Assembly: GCA_006227785.1 (NCBI GenBank)
Contig: SBFU01000193.1
Span: 1-13,130 of the forward strand
DNA length: 13,130 nt
Direction: 5' to 3'
Source of the DNA: Burkholderiales bacterium
Lineage (GTDB): Bacteria; Pseudomonadota; Gammaproteobacteria; Burkholderiales; Burkholderiaceae_C
Shown: one piece after another, positions 7,182 to 13,031 of the stretch
How positions within the stretch are numbered: the stretch's first letter is position 1
How the letters are laid out: each line of letters begins with the position of its first letter
Program-made: the position numbers and the translations under genes
The notes under the pieces: generated by a model
The model's input: the letters and a program-made list of their open reading frames with translations, nothing else
What the model was told of the DNA's origin: nothing
Databases searched by the model: none

Positions 7182-7739
7182 TCAGGCGCGACCCAGGCCC
7201 ATGCGGGCCAGCAGCCGGTCGCGGTCGATGAACTGGTGTTTGAGGGCCCCCGCCACATGCAGGACCACCAGGGCCGCCATGGCCAGGGCGCCGAACTTGT
7301 GCAGTGGCTTGAGCACATCGGCCAGACCCTCGCTGACCGGCACAAAGTCGGGCAGCGGCAGCACACCGAACAGCACGATGGGGAAACCGGCCGCCGAGCT
7401 GTAGGCCCAGCCGAGCAGCGGCACGGCGAAGAACAGGATGTACAGGCCCAGGTGGGTGCCCTGATGGGCCAGCCTCTGCCAGCCCGGCATGGCCGCCTCG
7501 ATCGCCACCGGCAGCGCAGGCGGTCGGTGCGTCAGGCGCCACAGCAGGCGCACGAAGGACAGCGTCAGCACCAGCACACCGGCCCACTTGTGCCAGTTGA
7601 ACAGCTGCAGGCGCTGGGGTGAAAACGGCAGGTCGACCATGTAGGTCCCGACCGCGAACATGCCCACCAGTGCCAGGCCCAGCAGCCAGTGCAGGGCGAT
7701 GGACAGGGGGTGGTAGCGGGATGGCGTGGTGGAGGACAT
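7182..7739 (-). CDS. Cytochrome b561 (CybB/YceJ type), di-heme membrane protein
   Basis: This encodes a 185-residue, four-helix integral membrane cytochrome of the bacterial b561 family. Candidate heme-ligand histidines in the helices are H17 (IALHW), H50 (NWHKWAG), H147 (PLHKFGA) and H161 (VVLHVAG), the spacing seen in E. coli CybB. CybB-type proteins oxidise ubiquinol and pass electrons on, for instance to superoxide or unknown acceptors. It is the promoter-proximal gene of the b561-YceI-YceI operon, an order that recurs in proteobacteria (compare E. coli yceJ-yceI). No Shine-Dalgarno is seen before the ATG; a weak -10-like TAGACT ends 6 bases upstream (7746-7751, minus strand). It is divergent from the Crp/Fnr-type regulator. 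Confidence 0.93.
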   Translation of the reverse strand: MSSTTPSRYHPLSIALHWLLGLALVGMFAVGTYMVDLPFSPQRLQLFNWHKWAGVLVLTLSFVRLLWRLTHRPPALPVAIEAAMPGWQRLAHQGTHLGLYILFFAVPLLGWAYSSAAGFPIVLFGVLPLPDFVPVSEGLADVLKPLHKFGALAMAALVVLHVAGALKHQFIDRDRLLARMGLGRA

Positions 7740-7782
7740 GCTGCGAGTCTAGGGCCCGGCCCGGCGCGGCCATACACACACA

Positions 7783-7810
7783 CTTGAATCAAGAATTCAA
7801 AAATTTTGAA
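7783..7810. promoter_or_regulatory. AT-rich pair of palindromes between the b561 operon and the regulator gene
   Basis: CTTGAATCAAG (7783-7793, symmetric about one central base) is followed at once by TTCAAAAATTTTGAA (7796-7810, perfect with one central base). Both use TTGA/TCAA half-sites but neither has the TTGAT-N4-ATCAA geometry of FNR. The 151 bp divergent gap is otherwise G+C-rich, so this is the most likely regulatory region. The protein that binds is unknown. Confidence 0.5.
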
Positions 7811-7877
7811 CGAACCATTTCCGAACATTCCGATCGTGCGAGGACGAAAGCACGCAACACAGACCGGTCGCTCTGCC

Positions 7878-7883
7878 TACAAT
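7878..7883 (+). promoter_or_regulatory. -10 box (TACAAT) of the Crp/Fnr-type regulator gene
   Basis: TACAAT is a five-of-six match to the sigma-70 -10 consensus. Seven bases later is the ATG at 7891, the expected transcription start, suggesting a leaderless message. The earlier in-frame ATG at 7882 lies inside this hexamer and so would probably not be transcribed. The -35 region is weak (GCAACA at 7854-7859, 18 bp spacing). Confidence 0.6.
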
Positions 7884-7890
7884 GCCGGGC

Positions 7891-8544
7891 ATGGACACGC
7901 CCCGCTCCGATGGCCTGCTGCAGCTCTACCCGGCACTTGACGGTCTGGCCGCGATGGTCGAGCGCCTGCCCGCCATACAGGTGCCGGCCGGCACGGCCCT
8001 GTTTGCCGAGCAGGCCCCCTGCCAGGGCTTTCCCATGGTGCTGCGCGGTGAGGTTCGGGTTTCGCGCAGCGCCCCCAACGGCCGCGAACTGGAGCTCTAC
8101 CGGGTGCAACCCGGCCAGCTGTGCCTGGTGTCGTCGGCGGCCTTGTTCGACCACCGGCCCCTCAGCGCCCACGGCACGACCACCGCCGACACCACCCTGG
8201 TGCTGCTGCCCCCTCCGGCCTTCCGCCAGGCCCTGGGACACGAAGGCTTCCGCGAGTTTGTGCTGGGACTGTTCGCGGCCCGGATGGCCGAGCTCACCAG
8301 CCTGATCGAGGCGGTGGCCTTCCAGCGGCTGGATGCGCGGCTGGCCGGTGCCCTGCTCGGCCATGGGCCCCAGCTGCACACCACCCACCAGGCGCTGGCC
8401 GACGAACTGGGCACGGTGCGAGAGATCGTCACGCGTCTGCTGCGCCGCTTCGAGCGCGAAGGCCTGGTCGAGCTGTCACGGGAATGCATCACCATCCGCA
8501 ACAGCCAGGGCCTGCGTACCCTGGCCAGTGGCGAGGCACCGTGA
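7891..8544 (+). CDS. Crp/Fnr-family transcriptional regulator with CRP-type recognition helix
   Basis: The protein is 217 residues from this start (220 from the ATG at 7882, which overlaps a -10 box). The N-terminal half is a cyclic-nucleotide-binding-type beta roll (VPAGTALFAEQAPCQGFPMV, then GEVRVSRSAPNGRELELYRV). The C-terminal half is a winged helix: HQALADELGTVREIVTRLLR, then REGLVELSRECITI. The recognition helix carries R177-E178-x3-R182, matching the three base-contacting residues of E. coli CRP (R180, E181, R185), so a TGTGA-type site is expected. There are only three cysteines and no N-terminal cluster, so it is not a classical Fe-S FNR; the two in the sensor domain (C44, C78) might be redox-active. 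It lies 111 bp before bchE on the same strand. Its effector is unknown; control of bchE or of the DUF2892 gene is inference. Confidence 0.92.
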   Translation: MDTPRSDGLLQLYPALDGLAAMVERLPAIQVPAGTALFAEQAPCQGFPMVLRGEVRVSRSAPNGRELELYRVQPGQLCLVSSAALFDHRPLSAHGTTTADTTLVLLPPPAFRQALGHEGFREFVLGLFAARMAELTSLIEAVAFQRLDARLAGALLGHGPQLHTTHQALADELGTVREIVTRLLRRFEREGLVELSRECITIRNSQGLRTLASGEAP

Positions 8545-8550
8545 GCCAAT

Positions 8551-8594
8551 TGTCATATTTATTTGACATTATTGAATATACATTTAAGTTGACA
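8551..8594. promoter_or_regulatory. Candidate PpsR/CrtJ-type operator upstream of bchE, in an AT-rich island
   Basis: TGTCA (8551-8555) and TGACA (8564-8568) form a perfect TGTCA-N8-TGACA, which satisfies the TGT-N12-ACA consensus of the photosynthesis regulator PpsR/CrtJ. Eight bases further, 8577-8594 reads TAT-N12-ACA, one mismatch from the consensus, ending in a second TTGACA. Two sites 8 bp apart is the arrangement reported for CrtJ at promoters such as bchC. The island (about 8548-8596) is markedly AT-rich and lies 62-105 bp before the bchE ATG. TTGACA at 8563 and 8589 could also serve as -35 elements, but no good -10 follows. No PpsR gene is in the window. Confidence 0.6.
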
Positions 8595-8655
8595 TAGCGC
8601 AAGGTCTGCGGCCACCCGCGCCCTAGCATGGTTCTTCCACCCGAGGAGACCCAGC

Positions 8656-10332
8656 ATGCGCATCCTGTTCCTGCACCCCAACTACCACTCCGGTGGCGCC
8701 GAGATCGCCGGCAACTGGCCACCGGCCTGGGTCGCCTACCTCACCGGCTACCTCAAGGCGGCGGGCTACCACGACATCCATTTCGTGGATGCCATGACCC
8801 ACCACCTCGACGATGAAACGGTGCGCCAGCGCATGCTGGACATCCGTCCCGACATCGTGGCCTGCACCGCCATCACCCCGGCCATCTACAAGGCCGAGGA
8901 ACTGCTGCGCATCGCCCGCGAGGCCCTGCCCTCGGCCACCACCGTGCTGGGCGGCATCCATGCCACCTTCATGTACCCCCAGGTCTTGCAGGAAGCACCC
9001 TGGATCGACGCCGTGGTGCGCGGCGAGGGCGAGCAGGTGTTCCTGAACCTGGTGCAGGCCATCGACCAGGGGCGTTTCGCCACCGACCCGGGCTCGGTGA
9101 GAGGCATTGCCTACCGCAGTGCCGAAGGCCAGGTCATCGCCACGCCGGCCGAGCCGCCGATTGCCGACCTGGACCGCATCCAGCCCGACTGGGGCATCCT
9201 GGAATGGGACAAGTACATCTACATCCCCTTGGGCAAGCGCGTGGCCATTCCCAACCTGGCGCGCGGCTGCCCCTTCACCTGCAGCTTCTGCAGCCAGTGG
9301 AAGTTCTGGCGCGACTACCGCATCCGCGACCCGAAGAAGGTGGTCGACGAAATCGAGGACCTGGTGACGAACCACCAGGTCGGTTTCTTCATCCTGGCCG
9401 ACGAGGAACCCACCATCCACCGCAAGAAATTCATCGCCTTCTGCGAGGAGCTGATCGCGCGCGGCCTGCCCGAGAAGGTGCAGTGGGGCATCAACACCCG
9501 CGTCACCGACATCCTGCGCGACGAGGCCTTGTTGCCCATGTTCCGTCGGGCCGGCCTGGTGCATGTGAGTCTGGGCACCGAGGCGGCGGCCCAACTGAAG
9601 CTGGAACGCTTCAACAAGGAAACCACCATCGAACAGAACAAGAAGGCGATCCGCCTGCTGCGCGAGGCGGGCATTGTCAGCGAGGCGCAGTTCATCGTCG
9701 GCCTGGAGAACGAAACCGCCGAAACGCTGGAGGAGACCTACCAGATGGCGCGCGACTGGAACCCGGACATGGCCAACTGGGCGATGTACACGCCCTGGCC
9801 CTTCTCCGACCTGTTCCAGGAACTGGGCGACAAGGTCGAGGTGTTCGACTTCGAGAAATACAACTTCGTCACGCCGATCATGAAGCCCGACGCCATGGAC
9901 CGCGCCGAGCTGCTGGACCGGGTGATGCACAACTACCGCCGCTTCTTCATGAACAAGGCCTTCCTGCAGTACCCCTGGACGCGCGACCGCCAGCGCCGCG
10001 GCTACCTGCTGGGCTGCCTCAAGGCCTTCGCCAAGAGCGGCTTCCAGCGCACCTTCTACGACCTCGGCAAGGTCGGTTACTGGGGGCCACAGAGCAAGAA
10101 AAAAGTGGATTTCGGATTTGCCGACCGCCGCGAACGCACCCGACCGGACCCGGCGGCCATCGAGGCGGCCGATGAACAATGGGTGACCATGCACGGACCC
10201 AAGATCGAGATGCGGCGCAAGAAGGGCGAAGACCTGGCGGCCGCCGCCATCGCGGCCATGCAGGCCGAGCCGGCCATGGCCTGCGGCGGCGGCCACGAAC
10301 AGCTCAGCGCCGAAGAAGCCGCGCGCTACTGA
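8656..10332 (+). CDS. bchE: Anaerobic magnesium-protoporphyrin IX monomethyl ester (oxidative) cyclase BchE
   Basis: BchE forms the isocyclic E ring of bacteriochlorophyll without O2, converting Mg-protoporphyrin IX monomethyl ester to divinyl protochlorophyllide with water-derived oxygen. It is a B12-binding-domain radical SAM enzyme. The 558-residue chain starts with the family N-terminus ([20 protein letters not shown]), followed by the B12-binding-like domain (about 1-140, with [12 protein letters not shown] near 98-109). Next comes the radical SAM motif C205-P-F-T-C209-S-F-C212 in [17 protein letters not shown], then [34 protein letters not shown] and the late block [19 protein letters not shown], all strongly BchE-specific as I recall the family. 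GAGGAG lies 8 nt before the ATG. bchJ follows after 20 bp, almost surely in the same operon. Anaerobic expression is expected; the upstream island holds a PpsR-type site. Confidence 0.96.
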   Translation: MRILFLHPNYHSGGAEIAGNWPPAWVAYLTGYLKAAGYHDIHFVDAMTHHLDDETVRQRMLDIRPDIVACTAITPAIYKAEELLRIAREALPSATTVLGGIHATFMYPQVLQEAPWIDAVVRGEGEQVFLNLVQAIDQGRFATDPGSVRGIAYRSAEGQVIATPAEPPIADLDRIQPDWGILEWDKYIYIPLGKRVAIPNLARGCPFTCSFCSQWKFWRDYRIRDPKKVVDEIEDLVTNHQVGFFILADEEPTIHRKKFIAFCEELIARGLPEKVQWGINTRVTDILRDEALLPMFRRAGLVHVSLGTEAAAQLKLERFNKETTIEQNKKAIRLLREAGIVSEAQFIVGLENETAETLEETYQMARDWNPDMANWAMYTPWPFSDLFQELGDKVEVFDFEKYNFVTPIMKPDAMDRAELLDRVMHNYRRFFMNKAFLQYPWTRDRQRRGYLLGCLKAFAKSGFQRTFYDLGKVGYWGPQSKKKVDFGFADRRERTRPDPAAIEAADEQWVTMHGPKIEMRRKKGEDLAAAAIAAMQAEPAMACGGGHEQLSAEEAARY

Positions 10333-10352
10333 CGACCCGCACGTCCAGCGTC

Positions 10353-10973
10353 ATGGAAGCCAACAGCGGCCTGATCGGCCCGAATGCCATCATCCAGGTC
10401 CGGCTCGCCCTGGAAGCGCTGCAGGGCACCCTGCTGAGCGAACGCGTGTTCGCCAAGGCCGCACTGGTCCGTCACCTGGTGAGAAGCCCGCAGCGGCCGG
10501 TGCCCGAGCGGGAGGTGCAGCAGCTGCACATCGCCTTGCGCCAGACCCTGGGCGAAGCCCGCGCCGAAGCCGTGGCACGCGAGGCCGGGCTGCGCACCGC
10601 ACGCTACCTGCTGGCCAACCGCATTCCCGGCACAGCCCAGGCGCTGCTGCGCCGTCTGCCAGCGCGCCTGGCGCTGCCCATGCTGCTGCGCGCCATGCAG
10701 GGTCAGGCCTGGACCTTTGCCGGCAGCGGGCGTTTCGACAGCCGCATGGTCTGGCGCGGCCCCACCCTGGCCGTCCTGAGCATCCGCGACAACCCCCTGT
10801 GCCGCGGCCTGCACCTGGCCGGCCCCGCCTGCGCCTACTATGCAGCCACCTTCGAACACCTGATGCGCACCCTGGTCCACCCACACTGCGTGGTGCTGGA
10901 AACCGCGTGCGAGGCCATGGGGGCCCCGAGCTGCCGTTTCGAAGTCCGCCTGCCCGCCGGCACGGGCCCGTGA
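10353..10973 (+). CDS. bchJ: BchJ, V4R-domain protein of bacteriochlorophyll biosynthesis
   Basis: The 206-residue protein contains a V4R (4-vinyl reductase) domain. This is seen in the C-terminal part: WRGPTLAVLSIRDNPLCRGL, then CAYYAATFEHLMRTLV, then CVVLETACEAMGAPSCRFEV. BchJ was first named a divinyl (4-/8-vinyl) reductase; later work assigns that reduction to BciA/BciB/COR and suggests BchJ is a substrate carrier or accessory protein, so the catalytic label should be treated with caution. The length matches Rhodobacter BchJ (about 213). It follows bchE by 20 bp, and a bchE-bchJ pairing is known in purple bacteria. The ATG at 10353 is chosen because the longer open frame upstream overlaps bchE. 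No strong Shine-Dalgarno is present, so coupling to bchE translation is likely. Confidence 0.9.
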   Translation: MEANSGLIGPNAIIQVRLALEALQGTLLSERVFAKAALVRHLVRSPQRPVPEREVQQLHIALRQTLGEARAEAVAREAGLRTARYLLANRIPGTAQALLRRLPARLALPMLLRAMQGQAWTFAGSGRFDSRMVWRGPTLAVLSIRDNPLCRGLHLAGPACAYYAATFEHLMRTLVHPHCVVLETACEAMGAPSCRFEVRLPAGTGP

Positions 10974-10976
10974 ACA

Positions 10977-10992
10977 TGTGACCCGGGTCACA
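10977..10992. promoter_or_regulatory. CRP-type binding palindrome behind bchJ
   Basis: TGTGACCCGGGTCACA is a perfect 16 bp palindrome and an exact TGTGA-N6-TCACA CRP consensus. It begins 4 bases after the bchJ stop. Its centre (10984.5) is 41.5 bp upstream of the start predicted from the TCCAAT box at 11014-11019, the position used by class II CRP/FNR activators. The Crp/Fnr-type protein encoded at 7891 has the matching R-E-x3-R recognition helix. Confidence 0.65.
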
Positions 10993-11013
10993 GACGGCAC
11001 CGGCTGCACGGGG

Positions 11014-11019
11014 TCCAAT
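11014..11019 (+). promoter_or_regulatory. Candidate -10 box for the DUF2892 gene
   Basis: TCCAAT matches four of six -10 consensus bases. It is supported mainly by its spacing to the CRP-type palindrome (-41.5) and leaves an untranslated leader of about 60 nt containing a GGAG ribosome-binding site. Confidence 0.4.
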
Positions 11020-11085
11020 CGACCCATGGCCCCATCCGGATGGCCATCCGCCACACGGCGGCCAACCTTCATGTGGAGCATCACC

Positions 11086-11274
11086 ATGACCAAGAACGTC
11101 GGCGGCATCGACCGCACCCTGCGCATCATCGTCGGCCTGGCCCTCATCGCGGCCGCCGCCACCGGCACCGTGGGCCTGTGGGGCTACATCGGCGTCGTGC
11201 CCCTGCTCACCGGCCTGATGGGCTGGTGCCCGCCCTATGCGCTGCTGGGCTTCAACACCTGCAAGGTGAAGTAA
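11086..11274 (+). CDS. Small DUF2892 (YgaP-like transmembrane domain) protein
   Basis: This encodes a 62-residue inner-membrane protein. It has the family opening N-V-G-G-I-D-R-T-L-R, a first hydrophobic helix (about 12-25), a second (about 28-43), and the C-terminal GWCPPYALLGFNTCKVK with two cysteines, as in the membrane part of E. coli YgaP, where it is fused to a rhodanese. No rhodanese domain is attached here. The function of the stand-alone form is unknown; a role linked to sulfur or redox handling is speculation. GGAG lies 8 nt before the ATG at 11086, which decides the start over the longer frame from 10978. The gene is probably separately transcribed from bchEJ through the CRP-type site. 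A G+C-rich repeat with hairpins follows. Confidence 0.88.
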   Translation: MTKNVGGIDRTLRIIVGLALIAAAATGTVGLWGYIGVVPLLTGLMGWCPPYALLGFNTCKVK

Positions 11275-11280
11275 CCCCCC

Positions 11281-11347
11281 CTGCGCCGCTGCGCGGCTTC
11301 CCCCCCTGAGGGGGGACATCACGTGCGGCCCGGCGAAGCCGGCTCCG
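11281..11347. repeat. Intergenic G+C-rich palindromic repeat, related to the copy inside rsmG
   Basis: The stem-loops GCCGC-TGC-GCGGC (11285-11297) and C6-TGA-G6 (11301-11315) are followed by GCGGCCCGGC (11325-11334) and CTCCGCC (11343-11349). The same blocks in the same order occur in rsmG at 1591-1674. It sits directly after the DUF2892 stop and may act as a transcription terminator or mRNA end, although it has no T-run. The rest of this 215 bp gap holds only a weak promoter-like pair (TGGACA at 11358, CTACCA at 11381). Confidence 0.7.
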
Positions 11348-11489
11348 CCGTGATCACTGGACAAAGACACTTCGCGCCGGCTACCACAACCACTTTCGCG
11401 TCTGTCCGTCCTGCGACAGCCTGCACAGCTCCTGCGCGCGACCATGTCGCCTTCAGCCGCGCATCCCGACGCGGCACAGGAGACATGGC

Positions 11490-12260
11490 ATGTTGTCGAT
11501 TCCCTCCCTCCAGAACCAGGTCAGCGCTGAAGAATGGGCGCTGCGTTGTGATCTCGCGGCCTGCTACCGGCTGGTGGCGGCCTACGGCTGGTCCGACCTG
11601 GTGTTCACCCACATCAGCGCCAAACTGCCCGACAGCGTCACCGGTGGCGAGCACCAGTTCCTGATCAACCCTTACGGCCTGATGTTCGACGAGATCACGG
11701 CTTCCAGCCTGGTCAAGGTCGACATGCAGTGCAACAAGCTGATCGACTCGCCCTTCCCGGTCAACCCGGCCGGTTTCGTCATCCACAGCGCGGTCCACGA
11801 GGCCCGGCCCGAGGCGCAGTGCGTGCTGCACACCCACACCCGCGCCGGTGTGGCGGTCAGCGCACAGGCATGCGGCATCCTGCCGATCAGCCAGCAGAGC
11901 ACCTTCGTGCTGGCCTCGCTGGCCTACCACGACTACGAAGGCGTGGCCTTCCGCCCGGACGAGAAGCCACGCCTGCAGGCCGACCTGGGCGAGGCCAATT
12001 TTCTGGTGCTGCGCAACCACGGCCTGCTGACCGTGGGCCGCAGCATCGCCGATGCCTTCCTGTCGATGTACACGCTGGAAAACACCTGCCGCATCCAGAT
12101 CGACGCCCAGGCCGGTGGGGAACTGGTGCCGGTCAATCCGGCCATCCTGGCCGGCATGGCCGACGTGATGCGGGTAGCCACCGCGGGCCAGGGCGCGCAG
12201 CTGGCCTGGCCGGCCCTGCTGCGCAAAGTCGAACGGATGGACCCCGGCTACCGGACCTGA
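11490..12260 (+). CDS. Class II aldolase/adducin-family protein
   Basis: The 256-residue cytoplasmic protein has the class II aldolase fold (L-fuculose-phosphate aldolase / L-ribulose-5-phosphate 4-epimerase family). Zinc-ligand histidines are H114 and H116 in LHTHTRAG and H177 in LRNHGLL. The substrate pocket block SDLVFTHISAKLP is at about 35-47 and FLINPYGLMFDEIT at 57-70. In this family these residues bind a divalent metal used for retro-aldol cleavage, epimerisation or decarboxylation. The adducin-like bacterial subgroup is mostly uncharacterised and no substrate can be assigned. AGGAG lies 9-13 nt before the ATG. It is monocistronic on the plus strand; its 3' end overlaps the convergent kinase-like gene by 13 bp, with no terminator visible. 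Confidence 0.9.
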   Translation: MLSIPSLQNQVSAEEWALRCDLAACYRLVAAYGWSDLVFTHISAKLPDSVTGGEHQFLINPYGLMFDEITASSLVKVDMQCNKLIDSPFPVNPAGFVIHSAVHEARPEAQCVLHTHTRAGVAVSAQACGILPISQQSTFVLASLAYHDYEGVAFRPDEKPRLQADLGEANFLVLRNHGLLTVGRSIADAFLSMYTLENTCRIQIDAQAGGELVPVNPAILAGMADVMRVATAGQGAQLAWPALLRKVERMDPGYRT

Positions 12261-12988
12261 GCCGGCTCGACGAAACGCTGCATGCCCGCCAGCAGGATGC
12301 GCAGGCGCGTGACCTCGCGTGAGCTGTCCAGCCGGGTCGACCAGCTGGCGATGCGCAGCAGCCAGCGCAGCCGGGGCAGCAGACGGCGCACAAAAGCCAC
12401 CAGGTCCGGGCCACTCGCGGCACCGTGCAGATAGGCCTGCAGCACCTCGAACACCGCCGTCGGGCCCAGCGGCTCCAGGAAGCGCGCCAGCGACAGCACC
12501 AGCTGCAAGGCGTCGTAGAGTTGCACCGTCTGCAGCGGCAGCGGCGGGTGCAGGCATTCCTCGAAATCGAGCCGGGCAAAGCGCTGGCCATCCCAGGTCA
12601 GGTTGCGCGCCTGGGCCCCGCCGTGCCAGTGGCCACGTGCATGGAAGCCGGCCAGGTCGGTCGCCGCAGCACACATCAGCGGGAGCCGGTCGGCCTCGGG
12701 GATGCGGTGCAGCAGGTGTTCCAGCGTGGTGCCGACATCGCCGGTGACCAGTTGCCGGCCGTCGAAGGACAGCACCGGCGGCACCTGTTCACCGGCCGCC
12801 GCCAGCGCCACCAGGCGCTGGTGCTCATAGGCCAGCAGCCGGGCACCGTCGGTCTGGTGGATGGCGGCCCAGGGCACGGGCACACCCAGCACGCGCGAGA
12901 ACAGCCAGACGCCCAGCGCGCTGCCAGTGCTGCGCAAGGGCCTCTCGGCGGTCTTGGTCCAGGTCTTGGGGAGGGTCGTCAGGTTCAA
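12248..12988 (-). CDS. Protein-kinase-fold (RIO/BUD32- or LPS-kinase-like) protein with altered catalytic loop
   Basis: The 246-residue protein resembles the bacterial kinase-fold family that includes Kdo/heptose kinases of LPS and BUD32-like proteins. The putative catalytic loop is H122-G-G-A-Q-A-R-N129, where canonical kinases have H-G/A-D-x4-N, so the usual catalytic Asp is a Gly; D141-F-E-E takes the place of the metal-binding DFG. VTGDVGTTLEHLL at 81-93 is the hinge-like segment. Similar HGG(A/S)Q(x)RN loops occur in uncharacterised Burkholderiales homologues as far as I recall, so this may be a subfamily trait. The start is a TTG at 12986-12988, preceded by a GATAAT -10 box with a 7-base gap; no ATG exists before residue 106, and an in-frame stop lies seven codons upstream. 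Possible substrates are envelope sugars or none (pseudokinase). Confidence 0.72.
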   Translation of the reverse strand: MNLTTLPKTWTKTAERPLRSTGSALGVWLFSRVLGVPVPWAAIHQTDGARLLAYEHQRLVALAAAGEQVPPVLSFDGRQLVTGDVGTTLEHLLHRIPEADRLPLMCAAATDLAGFHARGHWHGGAQARNLTWDGQRFARLDFEECLHPPLPLQTVQLYDALQLVLSLARFLEPLGPTAVFEVLQAYLHGAASGPDLVAFVRRLLPRLRWLLRIASWSTRLDSSREVTRLRILLAGMQRFVEPAQVR

Positions 12989-12995
12989 GCGGGCG

Positions 12996-13001
12996 ATTAT
13001 C
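12996..13001 (-). promoter_or_regulatory. Candidate -10 box (GATAAT) for the kinase-like gene
   Basis: GATAAT on the minus strand matches five of six consensus bases. Seven bases separate it from the TTG start at 12988, implying a leaderless or near-leaderless transcript. No convincing -35 lies at 16-18 bp. It supports the TTG as the real start. Confidence 0.45.
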
Positions 13002-13031
13002 GCGAATCACCCACCGTCACCCGGGCAGGCT

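Noticed and set aside
8563..8595. FNR box in the bchE upstream island
   Set aside because: TTGAC and TTGAA elements are present but not in TTGAT-N4-ATCAA geometry; the TGT-N12-ACA reading fits better.
8623..10296. Long open frame on the minus strand opposite bchE (557 codons)
   Set aside because: It mirrors bchE codon by codon in a G+C-rich gene and encodes a low-complexity product with no family motif. The plus strand has a ribosome-binding site and clear BchE motifs.
11318..11325. CACGTG in the intergenic repeat as a fifth parS
   Set aside because: Only the central hexamer matches; the flanking GTTT/AAAC arms are absent. The same holds for CACGTG at 129-134 and 12634-12639.
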